DNA of 41,209 nt from positions 1 to 41,209 of the forward strand of contig JANXOP010000080.1 in the NCBI GenBank assembly GCA_025357755.1, in the 5' to 3' direction. This stretch comes from Kofleriaceae bacterium (GTDB taxonomy: Bacteria; Myxococcota_A; Polyangia; Haliangiales; Haliangiaceae). A program made the position numbers and the translations under genes. The notes below the pieces were generated by a model. It worked only from the letters and a program-made list of their open reading frames with translations. It was not told where the DNA came from and made no database searches. This document shows positions 26,589 through 35,860 of this stretch, piece after piece (within the stretch, counting starts at the first letter, position 1; every line of letters starts with the position of its first letter).

Positions 26589-27455
26589 ATGCTGACGCGT
26601 CGTGGCTTCGTGAAGCTCGTGGGTGGCACGACCGCGTTGGCATCCTTCGGCTTCGGCTGCGGCGATAACCTCGAGCTCACCCGTGGCGTGTTCTTCGACG
26701 AGCACGCGTGGGCGACGATCGACATCGCGACCGGGCTGCTTCTCCCCGGCGCAGACGGCGCGCGCGATTGCGTCGCGGTCCGCTACATCGATACGTTGCT
26801 TTCGGCGTTCGATAGCCCCATCCCCGCGATCTTCGCGGCGGGGCCGTACTCGGGTCGCACGCCGTTCCCCGACGATCACGGCCAGCCGACCAAGACCTTC
26901 CCGACGAACGACTTCGCGCGCTACCTCCCACTACCGCGCCTCCAGGAGCTCGCGTGGCGGATCCGGATCTTCGGTAGCGCCGCGACAGCGGGCGGAGATT
27001 TCAACGACGCGATGCTCGGCGCGACCAAGGGCTGGCGCGACCTCTACACCGCGGGCGTCGCACAGCTCGATGTCGTCGCGATGACGCTCGAGGCGAACAC
27101 GCCGTTCAGGTTCCTCCTCGATCCTGCGAATCAGGAGCTCGCGCTCGATACCGTCGCGAGTGACCTGCCGGAGTTCTATCGCGCGCTGACCGATCACACG
27201 ATCGAAGGCACGTTCGCCGCGCCGGAGTACGGCGGCAACGACACGCTCCGCGGCTGGCGCCTCGCGAAGTACGATGGCGATAGCGCACCCCGCGGCCACG
27301 CGGTCTACGACGCCTCGCTCGACGCGTACATCGATCGCAGCGACCAACCGACGACCCAGCCTTCGCCCGGAGCGGTCAGCGAAGATTTCTCCGACGACGT
27401 GATCGCACTGCTCACGATCTCGGCGCTCGGCACCGGCGGAAAGCGCTTCTTCTGA
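26589..27455 (+). CDS. Tat-exported small subunit of a GMC dehydrogenase (gluconate 2-dehydrogenase subunit 3-like)
   Basis: A 288-aa protein with a twin-arginine signal (LTRRGFVKLVGGTTALASFGFGC) and a late Cys that could be lipidated. The rest is a helical domain (H-A-W-A-T-I-D-I-A-T-G-L-L-L-P-G, F-P-T-N-D-F-A-R-Y-L-P-L, G-W-R-D-L-Y) similar to small subunits of membrane-bound FAD dehydrogenases. These subunits guide the folded catalytic subunit through the Tat pathway. The stop overlaps the start of the GMC gene by 1 nt (TGATG), which fits a two-subunit enzyme. No cytochrome c subunit gene follows, so the electron acceptor is open. Confidence 0.82.
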   Translation: MLTRRGFVKLVGGTTALASFGFGCGDNLELTRGVFFDEHAWATIDIATGLLLPGADGARDCVAVRYIDTLLSAFDSPIPAIFAAGPYSGRTPFPDDHGQPTKTFPTNDFARYLPLPRLQELAWRIRIFGSAATAGGDFNDAMLGATKGWRDLYTAGVAQLDVVAMTLEANTPFRFLLDPANQELALDTVASDLPEFYRALTDHTIEGTFAAPEYGGNDTLRGWRLAKYDGDSAPRGHAVYDASLDAYIDRSDQPTTQPSPGAVSEDFSDDVIALLTISALGTGGKRFF

Positions 27456-29170
27456 TGAGCCTGCCTTCGACCACTCCGAACGTGCTCGGCGACGCTTCGC
27501 TCGCGACGTTCGACACGATCATCATCGGCTCGGGTGCGGGCGGCTCGACCGTCGCGTGGACGCTCGCGAAGGCCGGCCACAAGGTGCTCGTCCTCGAGGC
27601 AGGCGACAATCACTTCCCGAAACTCGACGATCCGTCCGGCCTCGCGCCGCCGGTGTTCGCGAACGACGAGCTCAAGCTGCAAGTGCGCTCGCTGATCGCG
27701 CAGGATGCCTTGATCGAGCCGCGCAGCTATCGCGCGACCGCCACCGATGGCGATCGCACGTTCGTCGGCGACGCGAACGCCTTGCCCCACAACGTCGGCG
27801 GCGCGGCCGTCCACGCCGATATGAAATACCCGCGCTTTCGCCCGACGGACTTCCAGCTCGGTACGCTGCTCGGCGCGATTCCTGGCGCGAGCTTCGCGGA
27901 CTGGCCCGTCGACTACACCGCGCTCGAGCGGTTCTACGTCGAGATCGAACACGCGGTTGGCGTTCAAGGTCCGGAGACTACGAACGCGGATCCGTTCGCG
28001 CCCGCCAAGAGCAAGCCGTATCCGATGCCGCCGGCGCTGCCGATGTTCGCGAACTCGATCCTCGCCGATGCCGCGCGCCGGCTCGGCTATCACCCGTTCG
28101 CCTATCCGACCGCGGTGACCTCGCGCCCGTATCGCGGGCGGCCCGCGTGCATCGATTGCGGGTTCTGTTCGGGCTACGGCTGCCCGACGCACGCGAAGTC
28201 GTCACCGGCCGTGACGCTGCTCCGCGAGGCGCTGCTCACCGGCAACGTCCAGCTCCGGTTCAACAGCGCGGTGATGCGGCTCGTCGCGAGCTCCTCGAAC
28301 ACCTCGATCACCGCGGTCGAGTACATGGATCCGAACGGCGCGCTGCAACGCGTGACCGCGGACCGCTTCATCCTCGCTGCTTCGGCCCCGGAATCCGCGC
28401 GGATCCTGATGATGACGGACCTGGCACTCGGCAACTCCTCCGGGATGGTTGGCCGCAATCTGATGTTCCACTTCCAGACCCAGGTCATCGGCGTCCTGCG
28501 CGATCGCGTACACGGTCATCGCGGTCGCTCGGTCACGATGGGGTTCTCGGATTTTCGCGGCACGCCCAACGATCCGGATCATCCGCTCGGCGGCATCATC
28601 GAGCTCGCGACCTCGAGCGATCTGATCGGCGAAGCGAAGAACTACGCGTTCAGCTTGCAGAAGACCGGCGATGCGCTGCGCACGTTGATCCAGCAATCAC
28701 CACTGCGCGACAAGTTGCTCGCGATGATCATGCAGGCCGAGGATGCACCGCAGGCGACGAATCGCGTCGACCTCGATCCGCAGCTGCGCGACGCGTATGG
28801 CCGCCCCGCGCTACGCATCACGTACGCGAATCACAAGTGGGAGCTCGACACGCGCGATTTCTACGCGCCGAAGATGCTCGCGATCCAGGAAGCCGCCGGC
28901 GCGCAGTTCGGCATCATCGCCCCCGCGGATACGCCATCGGCGTCGCGCCACGTGATGGGCACGCTGCGCATGGGCAACGATCCGACCACCTCGGTCTGCG
29001 ATCGCACCGGCAAGTTTCACGACGTCGGCAACCTCTGGTGCGCCGATGGTGGGTTGTTCCCGACCAGCTCCGGCTTCAACCCCACGCTCACGCTGCAGGC
29101 CCTGGCGCTCTGGGTCGGCGCGAACATCGTCAGCCCGGGCGACCCGACCGCAGTTCTGGTCGAAAGCTAA
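27455..29170 (+). CDS. FAD-dependent GMC-family dehydrogenase with Cys cluster
   Basis: A 571-aa oxidoreductase. N-terminal FAD-binding IIIGSGAGGS (22-31) and E-A-G-D; C-terminal HVMGTLRMG and F-N-P-T-L-T, which carry the active-site His and Asn of GMC enzymes. At 232-243 there is C-I-D-C-G-F-C-S-G-Y-G-C, a four-Cys cluster; in some FAD glucose/fructose dehydrogenases Cys residues in this area hold a 3Fe-4S cluster for electron transfer, so this one may also. It oxidises an alcohol, sugar or polyol group; the substrate cannot be read. It has no signal peptide of its own and would leave the cell together with the Tat-tagged subunit encoded just before. Confidence 0.9.
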   Translation: MSLPSTTPNVLGDASLATFDTIIIGSGAGGSTVAWTLAKAGHKVLVLEAGDNHFPKLDDPSGLAPPVFANDELKLQVRSLIAQDALIEPRSYRATATDGDRTFVGDANALPHNVGGAAVHADMKYPRFRPTDFQLGTLLGAIPGASFADWPVDYTALERFYVEIEHAVGVQGPETTNADPFAPAKSKPYPMPPALPMFANSILADAARRLGYHPFAYPTAVTSRPYRGRPACIDCGFCSGYGCPTHAKSSPAVTLLREALLTGNVQLRFNSAVMRLVASSSNTSITAVEYMDPNGALQRVTADRFILAASAPESARILMMTDLALGNSSGMVGRNLMFHFQTQVIGVLRDRVHGHRGRSVTMGFSDFRGTPNDPDHPLGGIIELATSSDLIGEAKNYAFSLQKTGDALRTLIQQSPLRDKLLAMIMQAEDAPQATNRVDLDPQLRDAYGRPALRITYANHKWELDTRDFYAPKMLAIQEAAGAQFGIIAPADTPSASRHVMGTLRMGNDPTTSVCDRTGKFHDVGNLWCADGGLFPTSSGFNPTLTLQALALWVGANIVSPGDPTAVLVES

Positions 29171-29271
29171 GACCCACGATCCGGCAAAACGGTTTGCTAC
29201 AGCGATTTCAGGCAGTTGCGACCGTAAACGAACATGGAACTCCGCCTCGGGGCCTGGTATTCACCTGGTCC

Positions 29272-29793
29272 ATGAAGCCGCATGTCGCGATTGCCACCCT
29301 TGGTCTTGGCCTGATGCTCAGCCCGCTCTTCACGAGCCTCGGTCGTAGCGCGGTGCCCGTATCTCCGAAGATCGGCGTGATCGATCTCGACAACACGCTG
29401 TCCACCACGCCCGCCGGTAAGCGCGCGAACGATGCGTTCGAGAAGATCCGCAAGACCAAGCAGACCGAGCTCGACAAGCAGCAGGAAGATCTCAAGCGCG
29501 CCGCCGCGGATCTCGAGAAGCAGAAGTCGGTCCTCAAGCCCGACGCCTACGCGGCGAAGCGCGAGGAGCTCGAGAAGAAGTTCATGGAGCTCCAGGGCGT
29601 GCTCCAGAAGCTCGAGAAGGATCTCGCGGGCGAGCGCCAGAAGCTGATGCAGAGCCTGCTCAAGCAAGCGCAGCCGCTCGTCGACAAGCTCGCGAAGGCC
29701 GAAGGCGTGACGGTCATCGTCGATCGGCAGTCGGTGGTGTGGGCGGATCCGGCCGCGGACCTCACGGCGAAGCTCAACGCCGACATGAAGTAG
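29272..29793 (+). CDS. Skp/OmpH-family periplasmic chaperone
   Basis: A 173-aa protein: signal peptide (MKPHVAIATLGLGLMLSPLF), then the usual Skp/OmpH start (K-I-G-V-I-D-L-D-N), a long charged coiled-coil (about 50-130, Lys/Glu/Leu/Gln-rich) and the closing beta strands (V-T-V-I-V-D-R-Q-S-V-V-W-A-D-P). Skp trimers hold outer-membrane proteins unfolded in the periplasm. In most bacteria skp lies near bamA and lpx genes; here it stands alone, so it may be a second copy. The stop abuts the stop of the convergent DUF6438 gene with no spacing. Confidence 0.85.
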   Translation: MKPHVAIATLGLGLMLSPLFTSLGRSAVPVSPKIGVIDLDNTLSTTPAGKRANDAFEKIRKTKQTELDKQQEDLKRAAADLEKQKSVLKPDAYAAKREELEKKFMELQGVLQKLEKDLAGERQKLMQSLLKQAQPLVDKLAKAEGVTVIVDRQSVVWADPAADLTAKLNADMK

Positions 29794-30330
29794 TTACTGG
29801 CCGACCCACGGTCTGACGAGCGCATCGATCGCGCGCTCGAGCGGCTCGGCGGCACTGCTATCGGTGCAGTGCGCGTCATCGATCGTGTGCGAGCCTCCGC
29901 GCTCGGGCCGGCTCACGGTGAGCACGGTGTGCGGCGTATCGGTGCACACCGAAAACGAGAACGAGCACGTCCCGCCGCCCGGCTTGTGACAGCTCTGGTC
30001 GGGCGGCTCGTTACCTTGATCGTCGAGCGTGAAGAAGTGCGTGCTCTCGACCGCCTTCTCGAGCTCGCGCATCTGGTGCCTCGTGAGGTGCCTCTGCTGC
30101 TGGCCCGGCACGGCCACGTTGTCGCGGCCGAAGTAGATCAGGTTGCCATCGGGCTTGATCGCGACCTGATAGATCGGGCACTGGCCGAAACACGGCGCGC
30201 GGCGGTACTCGATCGCGAGATCGACGGACTTTTCCGCAGGCTTCGCGGGCGCCGGATCGCCTGCGGGAGCGGGCTCCGCGACGGGCCCGGTCCAACACGC
30301 CGCGAGCAGGATCAACGATGCGCGATGCAC
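29794..30330 (-). CDS. DUF6438-like lipoprotein
   Basis: A 178-aa lipoprotein: short signal with lipobox at LAAC (MHRASLILLAAC), an Ala/Pro linker, then a domain starting E-Y-R-R-A-P-C-F-G-Q-C-P-I-Y-Q-V with Y-F-G-R-D-N-V and a later F-F-T-L-D-D, the pattern of DUF6438. Four further Cys (C-H-K-P..T-C-S-F, V-C-T-D, H-C-T-D) suggest disulfides. Function unknown. The start is GTG 30330, because TAGAAT lies 7 nt upstream and no ATG precedes the signal peptide. It sits 79 bp downstream of the nSTAND gene on the same strand and might be in its transcript too. Confidence 0.8.
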   Translation of the reverse strand: MHRASLILLAACWTGPVAEPAPAGDPAPAKPAEKSVDLAIEYRRAPCFGQCPIYQVAIKPDGNLIYFGRDNVAVPGQQQRHLTRHQMRELEKAVESTHFFTLDDQGNEPPDQSCHKPGGGTCSFSFSVCTDTPHTVLTVSRPERGGSHTIDDAHCTDSSAAEPLERAIDALVRPWVGQ

Positions 30331-30337
30331 GCGTTGA

Positions 30338-30343
30338 ATTCTA
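30338..30343 (-). promoter_or_regulatory. -10-like hexamer TAGAAT before DUF6438 lipoprotein
   Basis: On the minus strand, TAGAAT ends 7 nt before GTG 30330, the same hexamer and spacing as at the molybdoenzyme gene. No Shine-Dalgarno sequence is present. Confidence 0.45.
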
Positions 30344-30409
30344 GCGCCACGCCGAGCTGCCCGCGATGTCCTCGAACAACTCGAAGAGGTCCTGCGACGT
30401 TCGCGATGC

Positions 30410-33400
30410 TTACGGAACGAGCTCTTGGAGGAACGCCATGCCGTCGGCGTTGTTGGCGATCAGCCCCGCGACGAGCTTCGCGCTGTGCGCCGCCATCGGC
30501 GGGCTCGTGATCTTCTTCAACACCGACTGCGAGGAAGCGAGCCCCGCATCGGTCCGCGCGAGCGTGACGAACGCAGCTGCCGCGACGAGCCGACGCATCG
30601 CATGACCCTCGGAATCGGTGAGGATCGCCGCGATCTTCTCCGGGGTGTTGGTCTTGAGATAAGCAGCGGCGAGCGCCGGCAGCATCGCGACGCGCACGTC
30701 GTGGCTCGGATCATCGAGCAGCGGCTCGAGCAACTGGACGGTGAGCTGGGCATCTCGATCGACGAGTCCGATCGCGGCGGCCGCCGCCTGCGCACGCTCG
30801 CGTTCGACGCGCGAAGCGAGCGAGCGGTGCAAGCGCAGGTTGACCGCATCCTTCGGCGCGACGCGCGCGATCGTGGTCAGCGCGAGCTGGCTGAGCTCGG
30901 GATCCGGATCGCGAACTGCGAGCGAGAGTGCGCGATCGAGGAGCGCCGGCTCGACCTTGTCTTTCTGCGCAGCGAGCCGCTCGAGCGCGGCCTTGCGGAC
31001 TTGCGGATCGGCATCGGCGAGGGCGGCCGAGAGCGTCGGCGCGGCGTGCATGCCCGAGCCGAGCGCCGCATCGATCGCGGCGACGCGTACGAGCGGCGAG
31101 CCATCGGCGACCGCGAGCGTGACCACGGCTTCGGCGCCGATCAACTTCGCGGTGTGGAGGAGCGCGAGCTTCTCGCCTTCATCACCTTTGTCGAACAGCT
31201 TGGTCAGCGCGTTCTCGGTCGCGGGCTTGGGCGCCGCCGGGCCGAGCTCGCCGAGGGCGCGGCTCGCGATGATCCGGACCTCGCGGTTCGAATCGTCGAG
31301 TAAGAGGACGAGCGCGTCGCCGACGCCGGCCGGAGCCTTACCCTTGCCGACGGTGAGCGCGAGCACGTGCGCGGCATCGGCACGGATCGACGGGTCATCA
31401 TCCTTGACCAGCTTCGTCGCGATCGCGGTGCCATTCTTTGCGGGGTCGGGACCATCGGCGACGCACGACATCACGATCCGGCGAACCTCGACCGATGGAT
31501 CGCTGACCGCGTTGCGGAGGCCGATGCGCGCGTCGGTATTGCCGGCGAGCACCGCATTGCAGAGGCCCTCGACGGCGAGCGGATGGAGGCCCGGATCGTC
31601 GGTGACGTGGGCACCACTCGTGAGGTACTCGATAACGTTCGGAAAGGGCTTCTTGCGCGCGAGCCGCGCCCAGATCTTGACGGCATCGCGACGCGGCCGA
31701 CCCTTCTCGCGCCACATCTGCGCGATCCCGTCGATGCCCACCCCGACGCTGCCGCCGGAGACCGTCGAGAGCGCGAGACCTTCTGCGGCACCGAGCCGCG
31801 CGTTGTAGCTATCGCCCTTCGCGATCTTCACGAGGCGATCCTGGTATTCGCGGCCGAGCTTGCCGGCCGAGATAGCCGCCGCCGCGCGGATATCAGGATC
31901 CTCGTCCTTGAGCATGCCGTCGAGCGCGTGCGACGCGGCGCCGTGATTCACGGCCCCGACATCCCCCCACGACCGCGCCGCAGCGACGCGCAGGGCCTTG
32001 TCGAGCTTCTTGTCGCCGAGCATGTTCGCGAGGTCACCGGCGGCGAGCTCGGGATCGACCCGCGCGTAGAGTGGCAACATCAGCGCGCGGGTCGCGGGCG
32101 ACTTCGAGTTGAAGCCAGCCTTCACCGCCTCGGCATACGCCTTGGCCTTCGGCTGCGGATCGAGATCGTGGAGCAGATCGTTCGCGAAATCGATCGAGTC
32201 CTTGTGCGTGTCCGAGTTGCCATGGTCGCTCGCCATGAAGCCGACGAGCGCGGTCGCGGCGCCGTCCGGATCGGCGATCAGCGCGGCCTTGACCATCATC
32301 TTGGTCTTCTCGGAGGGCGTGCCTTGAGTATCTCCGAGCGCCGCGATCGCGCTGGTCAGCGAGGGCTTGTCGTCGGGCGTGCCTTGCGACGCTTCGACCA
32401 ACAGCTCGTGCTTCGCGGCCGGATCGAGCTGCTTGGCATCGAGCGCGGCCTGGAACAGCGCGTGGCCACGATCGCCGAGGCTACGCACCGCCGAGAACGC
32501 GATCCGCCGGAGCTCGGGATCCGCCGAGGTCAGCGCCTTCATCAAGGTGTCTTGATAGATGTCGTGGTGCTGCGCGGCGGTGCCGGCGAACGCGACAGCC
32601 GCGCGCTGGACCGAGGGCGATGGCATCGCGATCGCCGCCTCGATCATCTGGAGCTCGATCGGCGTTCCGCGCGCGATCGGGCGCAGCGCCGTGAGGAGCT
32701 CGCCGAGATCCTCGGGATCCTTCGCGGCCTTGCGCAGCTCGGTGAGCGCGGCATCGCTGCCCGTCATCGCGTACTCGACGAGGTTCGCGAGCTGCGGCGC
32801 CATCATCGCCTTGAGGTTGTCCTCCCAGTCGCCCTTGTTCGCGACGACATCGTGCGACGCGATCTTGTTCCAGACCTCGGGCGCGACCATCGAACGCGAC
32901 AGGCCCGTATCGGCGATCACCTTGCCGTATCCCGAGCCTGGCATCCAGCCGAAGCTCGAGAGGCCGGCACGCCCACCGCGCACGATCACGCGCTCGCCAC
33001 CGGCGCGCGCATCGAGATCGAAGTACACGTGCCCGCGTAGCGAGATGAAGATCGCGATCAGGATGATGATCGGGACCGCCAGGATCGCCGCGGCGATCAT
33101 CATGTAGTGGCGCTTCGAGCGCGCGACGATCGCGACCTCGCCGGGCGTGACCGGCGAGATACCTTCGCGCTGGAGCGCGCGCAATTCGCCGAGCCTCAGT
33201 CGCCCCGGCTGGTTCGCCTTCGAGCCGAGAAGATCGAAGGCGCGGCGTGCGGCGGCACGCGCGGGCGCGGTCAGCTCGCGCACGCGTTGCGTCAGCACCT
33301 CGTGACGCAACATCCACGTGCTGCCTTCGGGATCGCCACGCACGATCACACCGCGCTGCTCGAGGACGTCGTACGCGTGCGCCGCGAATTGCGGTTCGAG

Positions 33401-34345
33401 GTTGATCCGCTTCGCGACGCTGTCGCCCGACTTGGGATTCCAGCCACCCGCAGCGAGCTCGGCGCACAGGCGCAGCGCCGAGCGCTCGTTGCCGGTCGCC
33501 CTGCACGCGTCGTTCAACCACAGGCCTTCGAGCTCGGTCGCGCCGCCGGCTTTTTGTAGCGCGGTCAGGGTCGTGATGCGGAGGTCGCGCATCGCCATCG
33601 CGCAGATCTGGAGATCCGCGCACAGCACACCTTGCGGCGCGACCTGGGTCAGGCCCTGGACCACCGCATCCGCGAGCGGCGGATCCGCGGCCACCCCCGA
33701 GAGCGACAGCACGCGATCCAATAACTGCGAAGCGGCCGGGCCCGGCATGCGCGGTAGCTCGTAGCGATTCGAAGGCGGGAACAGCGAGCCGGTGCGGCGC
33801 TCGAGTGCGCCGAGCAGGTGCTGGCGCTCGCTCGCCGCGACGAACAAGAACCGCGCGCGACCGGCGGACCGGCTGACGACCTTCGCGAACATCTCGGCGA
33901 GCTCGCCGACGGCACGCTCGTCGCCGCTCGCGAGGTCGACATCGTCGACGATGAACACGAACTGCTGACCGGCGACCGAGTTCGAGACCGCACGCGTGAT
34001 GAACGCGACGGGCAGCTCGCCCGCATTGGGCTGGATCCCGAACGAGGACAAGCCCGCGGCGAAGCTCTGCGCCGGCGCGCCGAGATCCTCGCAGACCAGC
34101 GCGACGATGCCGTGATCGCGCAGGTGCGGGATCAGGCCGGCGCGGATCAGCGAGGTCTTGCCGACGCCCGGCTCGCCGAACAGGAGGCCCGCGCGAAAGC
34201 CATCGGCCGTGACCATGCGCGCGAGCTCGTCGCGCTCGGCCTCGCGGCCGTGCCAGACATCCCTCTCAGCCTCGCCAAACGGGTCCAAGCCCCGCAAAGG
34301 CGACACCGTGCCTGGATAGGTCGCGACGGCCACATCGCAAATCAT
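30410..34345 (-). CDS. nSTAND-type NTPase with membrane helix and HEAT-like repeats
   Basis: A 1311-aa protein. Residues about 15-45 carry the nSTAND1-type opening (PLRGLDPFGEAERDVWHGRE), then Walker A GEPGVGKTS (57-65), Walker B VFIVDDVD (130-137) and a winged/helical part to about 400. One membrane helix follows (415-436, MMIAAAILAVPIIILIAIFI), then a small beta-rich stretch and about 800 residues of HEAT-like helical repeats (A-D-P-E-L-R-R-I-A-F-S-A-V-R, D-P-S-V-E-V-R-R-I-V). The ATPase half is inside, the repeats presumably outside. STAND proteins change oligomeric state when a sensor arm binds a ligand. It could be a signal switch or a defence sensor; no effector domain (nuclease, TIR, protease) is seen. 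The frame continues upstream past 34345, but ATG 34345 keeps the sensible start. Confidence 0.88.
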   Translation of the reverse strand: MICDVAVATYPGTVSPLRGLDPFGEAERDVWHGREAERDELARMVTADGFRAGLLFGEPGVGKTSLIRAGLIPHLRDHGIVALVCEDLGAPAQSFAAGLSSFGIQPNAGELPVAFITRAVSNSVAGQQFVFIVDDVDLASGDERAVGELAEMFAKVVSRSAGRARFLFVAASERQHLLGALERRTGSLFPPSNRYELPRMPGPAASQLLDRVLSLSGVAADPPLADAVVQGLTQVAPQGVLCADLQICAMAMRDLRITTLTALQKAGGATELEGLWLNDACRATGNERSALRLCAELAAGGWNPKSGDSVAKRINLEPQFAAHAYDVLEQRGVIVRGDPEGSTWMLRHEVLTQRVRELTAPARAAARRAFDLLGSKANQPGRLRLGELRALQREGISPVTPGEVAIVARSKRHYMMIAAAILAVPIIILIAIFISLRGHVYFDLDARAGGERVIVRGGRAGLSSFGWMPGSGYGKVIADTGLSRSMVAPEVWNKIASHDVVANKGDWEDNLKAMMAPQLANLVEYAMTGSDAALTELRKAAKDPEDLGELLTALRPIARGTPIELQMIEAAIAMPSPSVQRAAVAFAGTAAQHHDIYQDTLMKALTSADPELRRIAFSAVRSLGDRGHALFQAALDAKQLDPAAKHELLVEASQGTPDDKPSLTSAIAALGDTQGTPSEKTKMMVKAALIADPDGAATALVGFMASDHGNSDTHKDSIDFANDLLHDLDPQPKAKAYAEAVKAGFNSKSPATRALMLPLYARVDPELAAGDLANMLGDKKLDKALRVAAARSWGDVGAVNHGAASHALDGMLKDEDPDIRAAAAISAGKLGREYQDRLVKIAKGDSYNARLGAAEGLALSTVSGGSVGVGIDGIAQMWREKGRPRRDAVKIWARLARKKPFPNVIEYLTSGAHVTDDPGLHPLAVEGLCNAVLAGNTDARIGLRNAVSDPSVEVRRIVMSCVADGPDPAKNGTAIATKLVKDDDPSIRADAAHVLALTVGKGKAPAGVGDALVLLLDDSNREVRIIASRALGELGPAAPKPATENALTKLFDKGDEGEKLALLHTAKLIGAEAVVTLAVADGSPLVRVAAIDAALGSGMHAAPTLSAALADADPQVRKAALERLAAQKDKVEPALLDRALSLAVRDPDPELSQLALTTIARVAPKDAVNLRLHRSLASRVERERAQAAAAAIGLVDRDAQLTVQLLEPLLDDPSHDVRVAMLPALAAAYLKTNTPEKIAAILTDSEGHAMRRLVAAAAFVTLARTDAGLASSQSVLKKITSPPMAAHSAKLVAGLIANNADGMAFLQELVP

Positions 34346-34400
34346 ACACGCAGATACCGACGCACGAGGAACCGCGCGGGCATCTGTTTCCTCGCCAGCG

Positions 34401-34406
34401 TATGCT
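34401..34406 (+). promoter_or_regulatory. -10-like hexamer TATGCT before DUF4139 gene 1
   Basis: TATGCT ends 8 nt before ATG 34415, inside the 69-bp gap to the divergent nSTAND gene. No Shine-Dalgarno sequence. Confidence 0.4.
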
Positions 34407-34414
34407 CGACCGCA

Positions 34415-35860
34415 ATGGCTCTCCGCGTGGTTCCTGTGGTCACCGCGGTCGGTGCCGCGGCGGTGCTCGTCGTAGGACTCGCCGTCGGTGGCGCTGGAGC
34501 GGGGACCTCGCCGCATACGTCGATCACGATCTGGGGTGCGGCGGCGGCCCCTGTCATTGCCTCACCGATCTATGGCGGCGCTTCGTATGGCACCGCGACG
34601 GTTCCGACCGGCGCGATGATCGTCGAGCACCGCGAGCTCGAAGTCGCGGCCGCGGGTGAGGTCCGGATCTCGGGCGTGCCCGCCTCGCTCGATGCCGCGT
34701 CGGTCCAGCTGCGCAGCATCTCGGACGTTGGCGGCTTCACCGTCGACGAGCAGCGCTTCGTTCCCGGGGCCATCACGCCGGACGAGATCCTCGCGCGCCA
34801 TGTCGGCGAGCAGGTCACGGTGGTCACGCCGAAGGCCGAGGTCGTGGGCGTGCTCCGCTCGGTCGATGCCCAGGCGCTCGTGCTCGAGGTCGGCACCGGC
34901 GAGCAGCGCAAGCTCTCGGTGATGCGCCGAGATGGCTACGTCCAGGACGTCCGGATCGCGGTGACGGCCAGCACCGACAAGCCGAGCCTCGTGTGGCGCG
35001 TCACCGCGAAGAAGCCCGGCAAACACGATGTCGAATTCTCGTACCGCACCGAAGGCCTGACCTGGACCGCGGATTACCTCGCGATCCTCGACGAGGCACA
35101 GAAGACGCTCGATTTCTCGGCGTGGGCTACGGTGAAGAACGCCACGAGCGCGACGTTCGAGAACGCGGATCTCGTACTCGTCGATCCGGGCGCGAGTGGC
35201 GCCGCGCAGCTGATGACCAGACCTTCCGCCGCACCGAATCGCTTCGTCGTACCGAATGCGGTGCGGCTCGGCACGGGAGAGTCTGTGCAGGTCGAGCTGT
35301 TCACGCCGCGCAAGAACGCGAAGGCACGACCCGTCGCGCTGTTCGAGGCGATGCCCGATCCTTCGCCGAGCTTCCAGCAGTTCCAGGCGGTCGATTGCAA
35401 TCAGTTCTCGACGAGCGTGGGCACGTCGAAGACCGGGGTCGCGCTCGAGGTCGACGTGCCGACGAAGTCGTCGCTCCCCGATGGTCGCGTTCGTCTGTTC
35501 AGGCGTGCCGGGCAACGGCTCGAGGTGGTCACCGAGGATGTGCTCCACTCGGTCGCGGGCGTCGCGCGCATTACGCTCGACAAGGACGATCAGATCGAAG
35601 GCGAACGCCACGCCCTGAGCTGCAACTACGACGAGCGCGGCCACGTGATTCGCGAAAAGATCGAGGTCAAGCTCGAAAACAAGAGCAAGCAAAGCCTCGA
35701 CGTGATCGCGCGCGAGTTCATGTGGCGGTGGCCGATGTTCAAGCTCGAGGACGAGAGCATCGCCGGCGCGCGCGTCACGCCGCAGACCCAGGAATATCGG
35801 ATCACGCTGCCCGCCGGCAGCAAGAAGTCGATCACGTATACCGTCGTCTATTCGTGGTGA
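34415..35860 (+). CDS. DUF4139-family secreted protein 1
   Basis: A 481-aa protein with an N-terminal hydrophobic helix (about 5-30, signal or anchor). It shows the DUF4139 (mucoidy-inhibitor MuiA-like) pattern: early V-E-H-R-E-L-E-V, W-R-V-T-A-K-K-P-G-K-H-D-V-E-F-S-Y, T-W-T-A-D-Y, a middle N-A-T-S-A-T-F-E-N-A-D-L-V-L-V-D, and a late R-I-T-L-P-A-G-S-K-K-S-I-T-Y-T-V-V-Y-S-W. Such proteins are beta-rich and thought to sit in the envelope; their role is poorly known. The stop overlaps the next DUF4139 gene (GTGA, 4 nt), so the two are co-translated paralogs. Confidence 0.85.
   Translation: MALRVVPVVTAVGAAAVLVVGLAVGGAGAGTSPHTSITIWGAAAAPVIASPIYGGASYGTATVPTGAMIVEHRELEVAAAGEVRISGVPASLDAASVQLRSISDVGGFTVDEQRFVPGAITPDEILARHVGEQVTVVTPKAEVVGVLRSVDAQALVLEVGTGEQRKLSVMRRDGYVQDVRIAVTASTDKPSLVWRVTAKKPGKHDVEFSYRTEGLTWTADYLAILDEAQKTLDFSAWATVKNATSATFENADLVLVDPGASGAAQLMTRPSAAPNRFVVPNAVRLGTGESVQVELFTPRKNAKARPVALFEAMPDPSPSFQQFQAVDCNQFSTSVGTSKTGVALEVDVPTKSSLPDGRVRLFRRAGQRLEVVTEDVLHSVAGVARITLDKDDQIEGERHALSCNYDERGHVIREKIEVKLENKSKQSLDVIAREFMWRWPMFKLEDESIAGARVTPQTQEYRITLPAGSKKSITYTVVYSW

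Noticed and set aside
27556..29271. Upstream extension of the Skp-like frame
   Set aside because: It is Arg-rich shadow of the GMC gene; the true signal peptide starts at 29272.
31367..33040. 557-codon open frame on the plus strand
   Set aside because: Antisense to the nSTAND/HEAT gene, Arg/Leu/Asp-rich, no motif.
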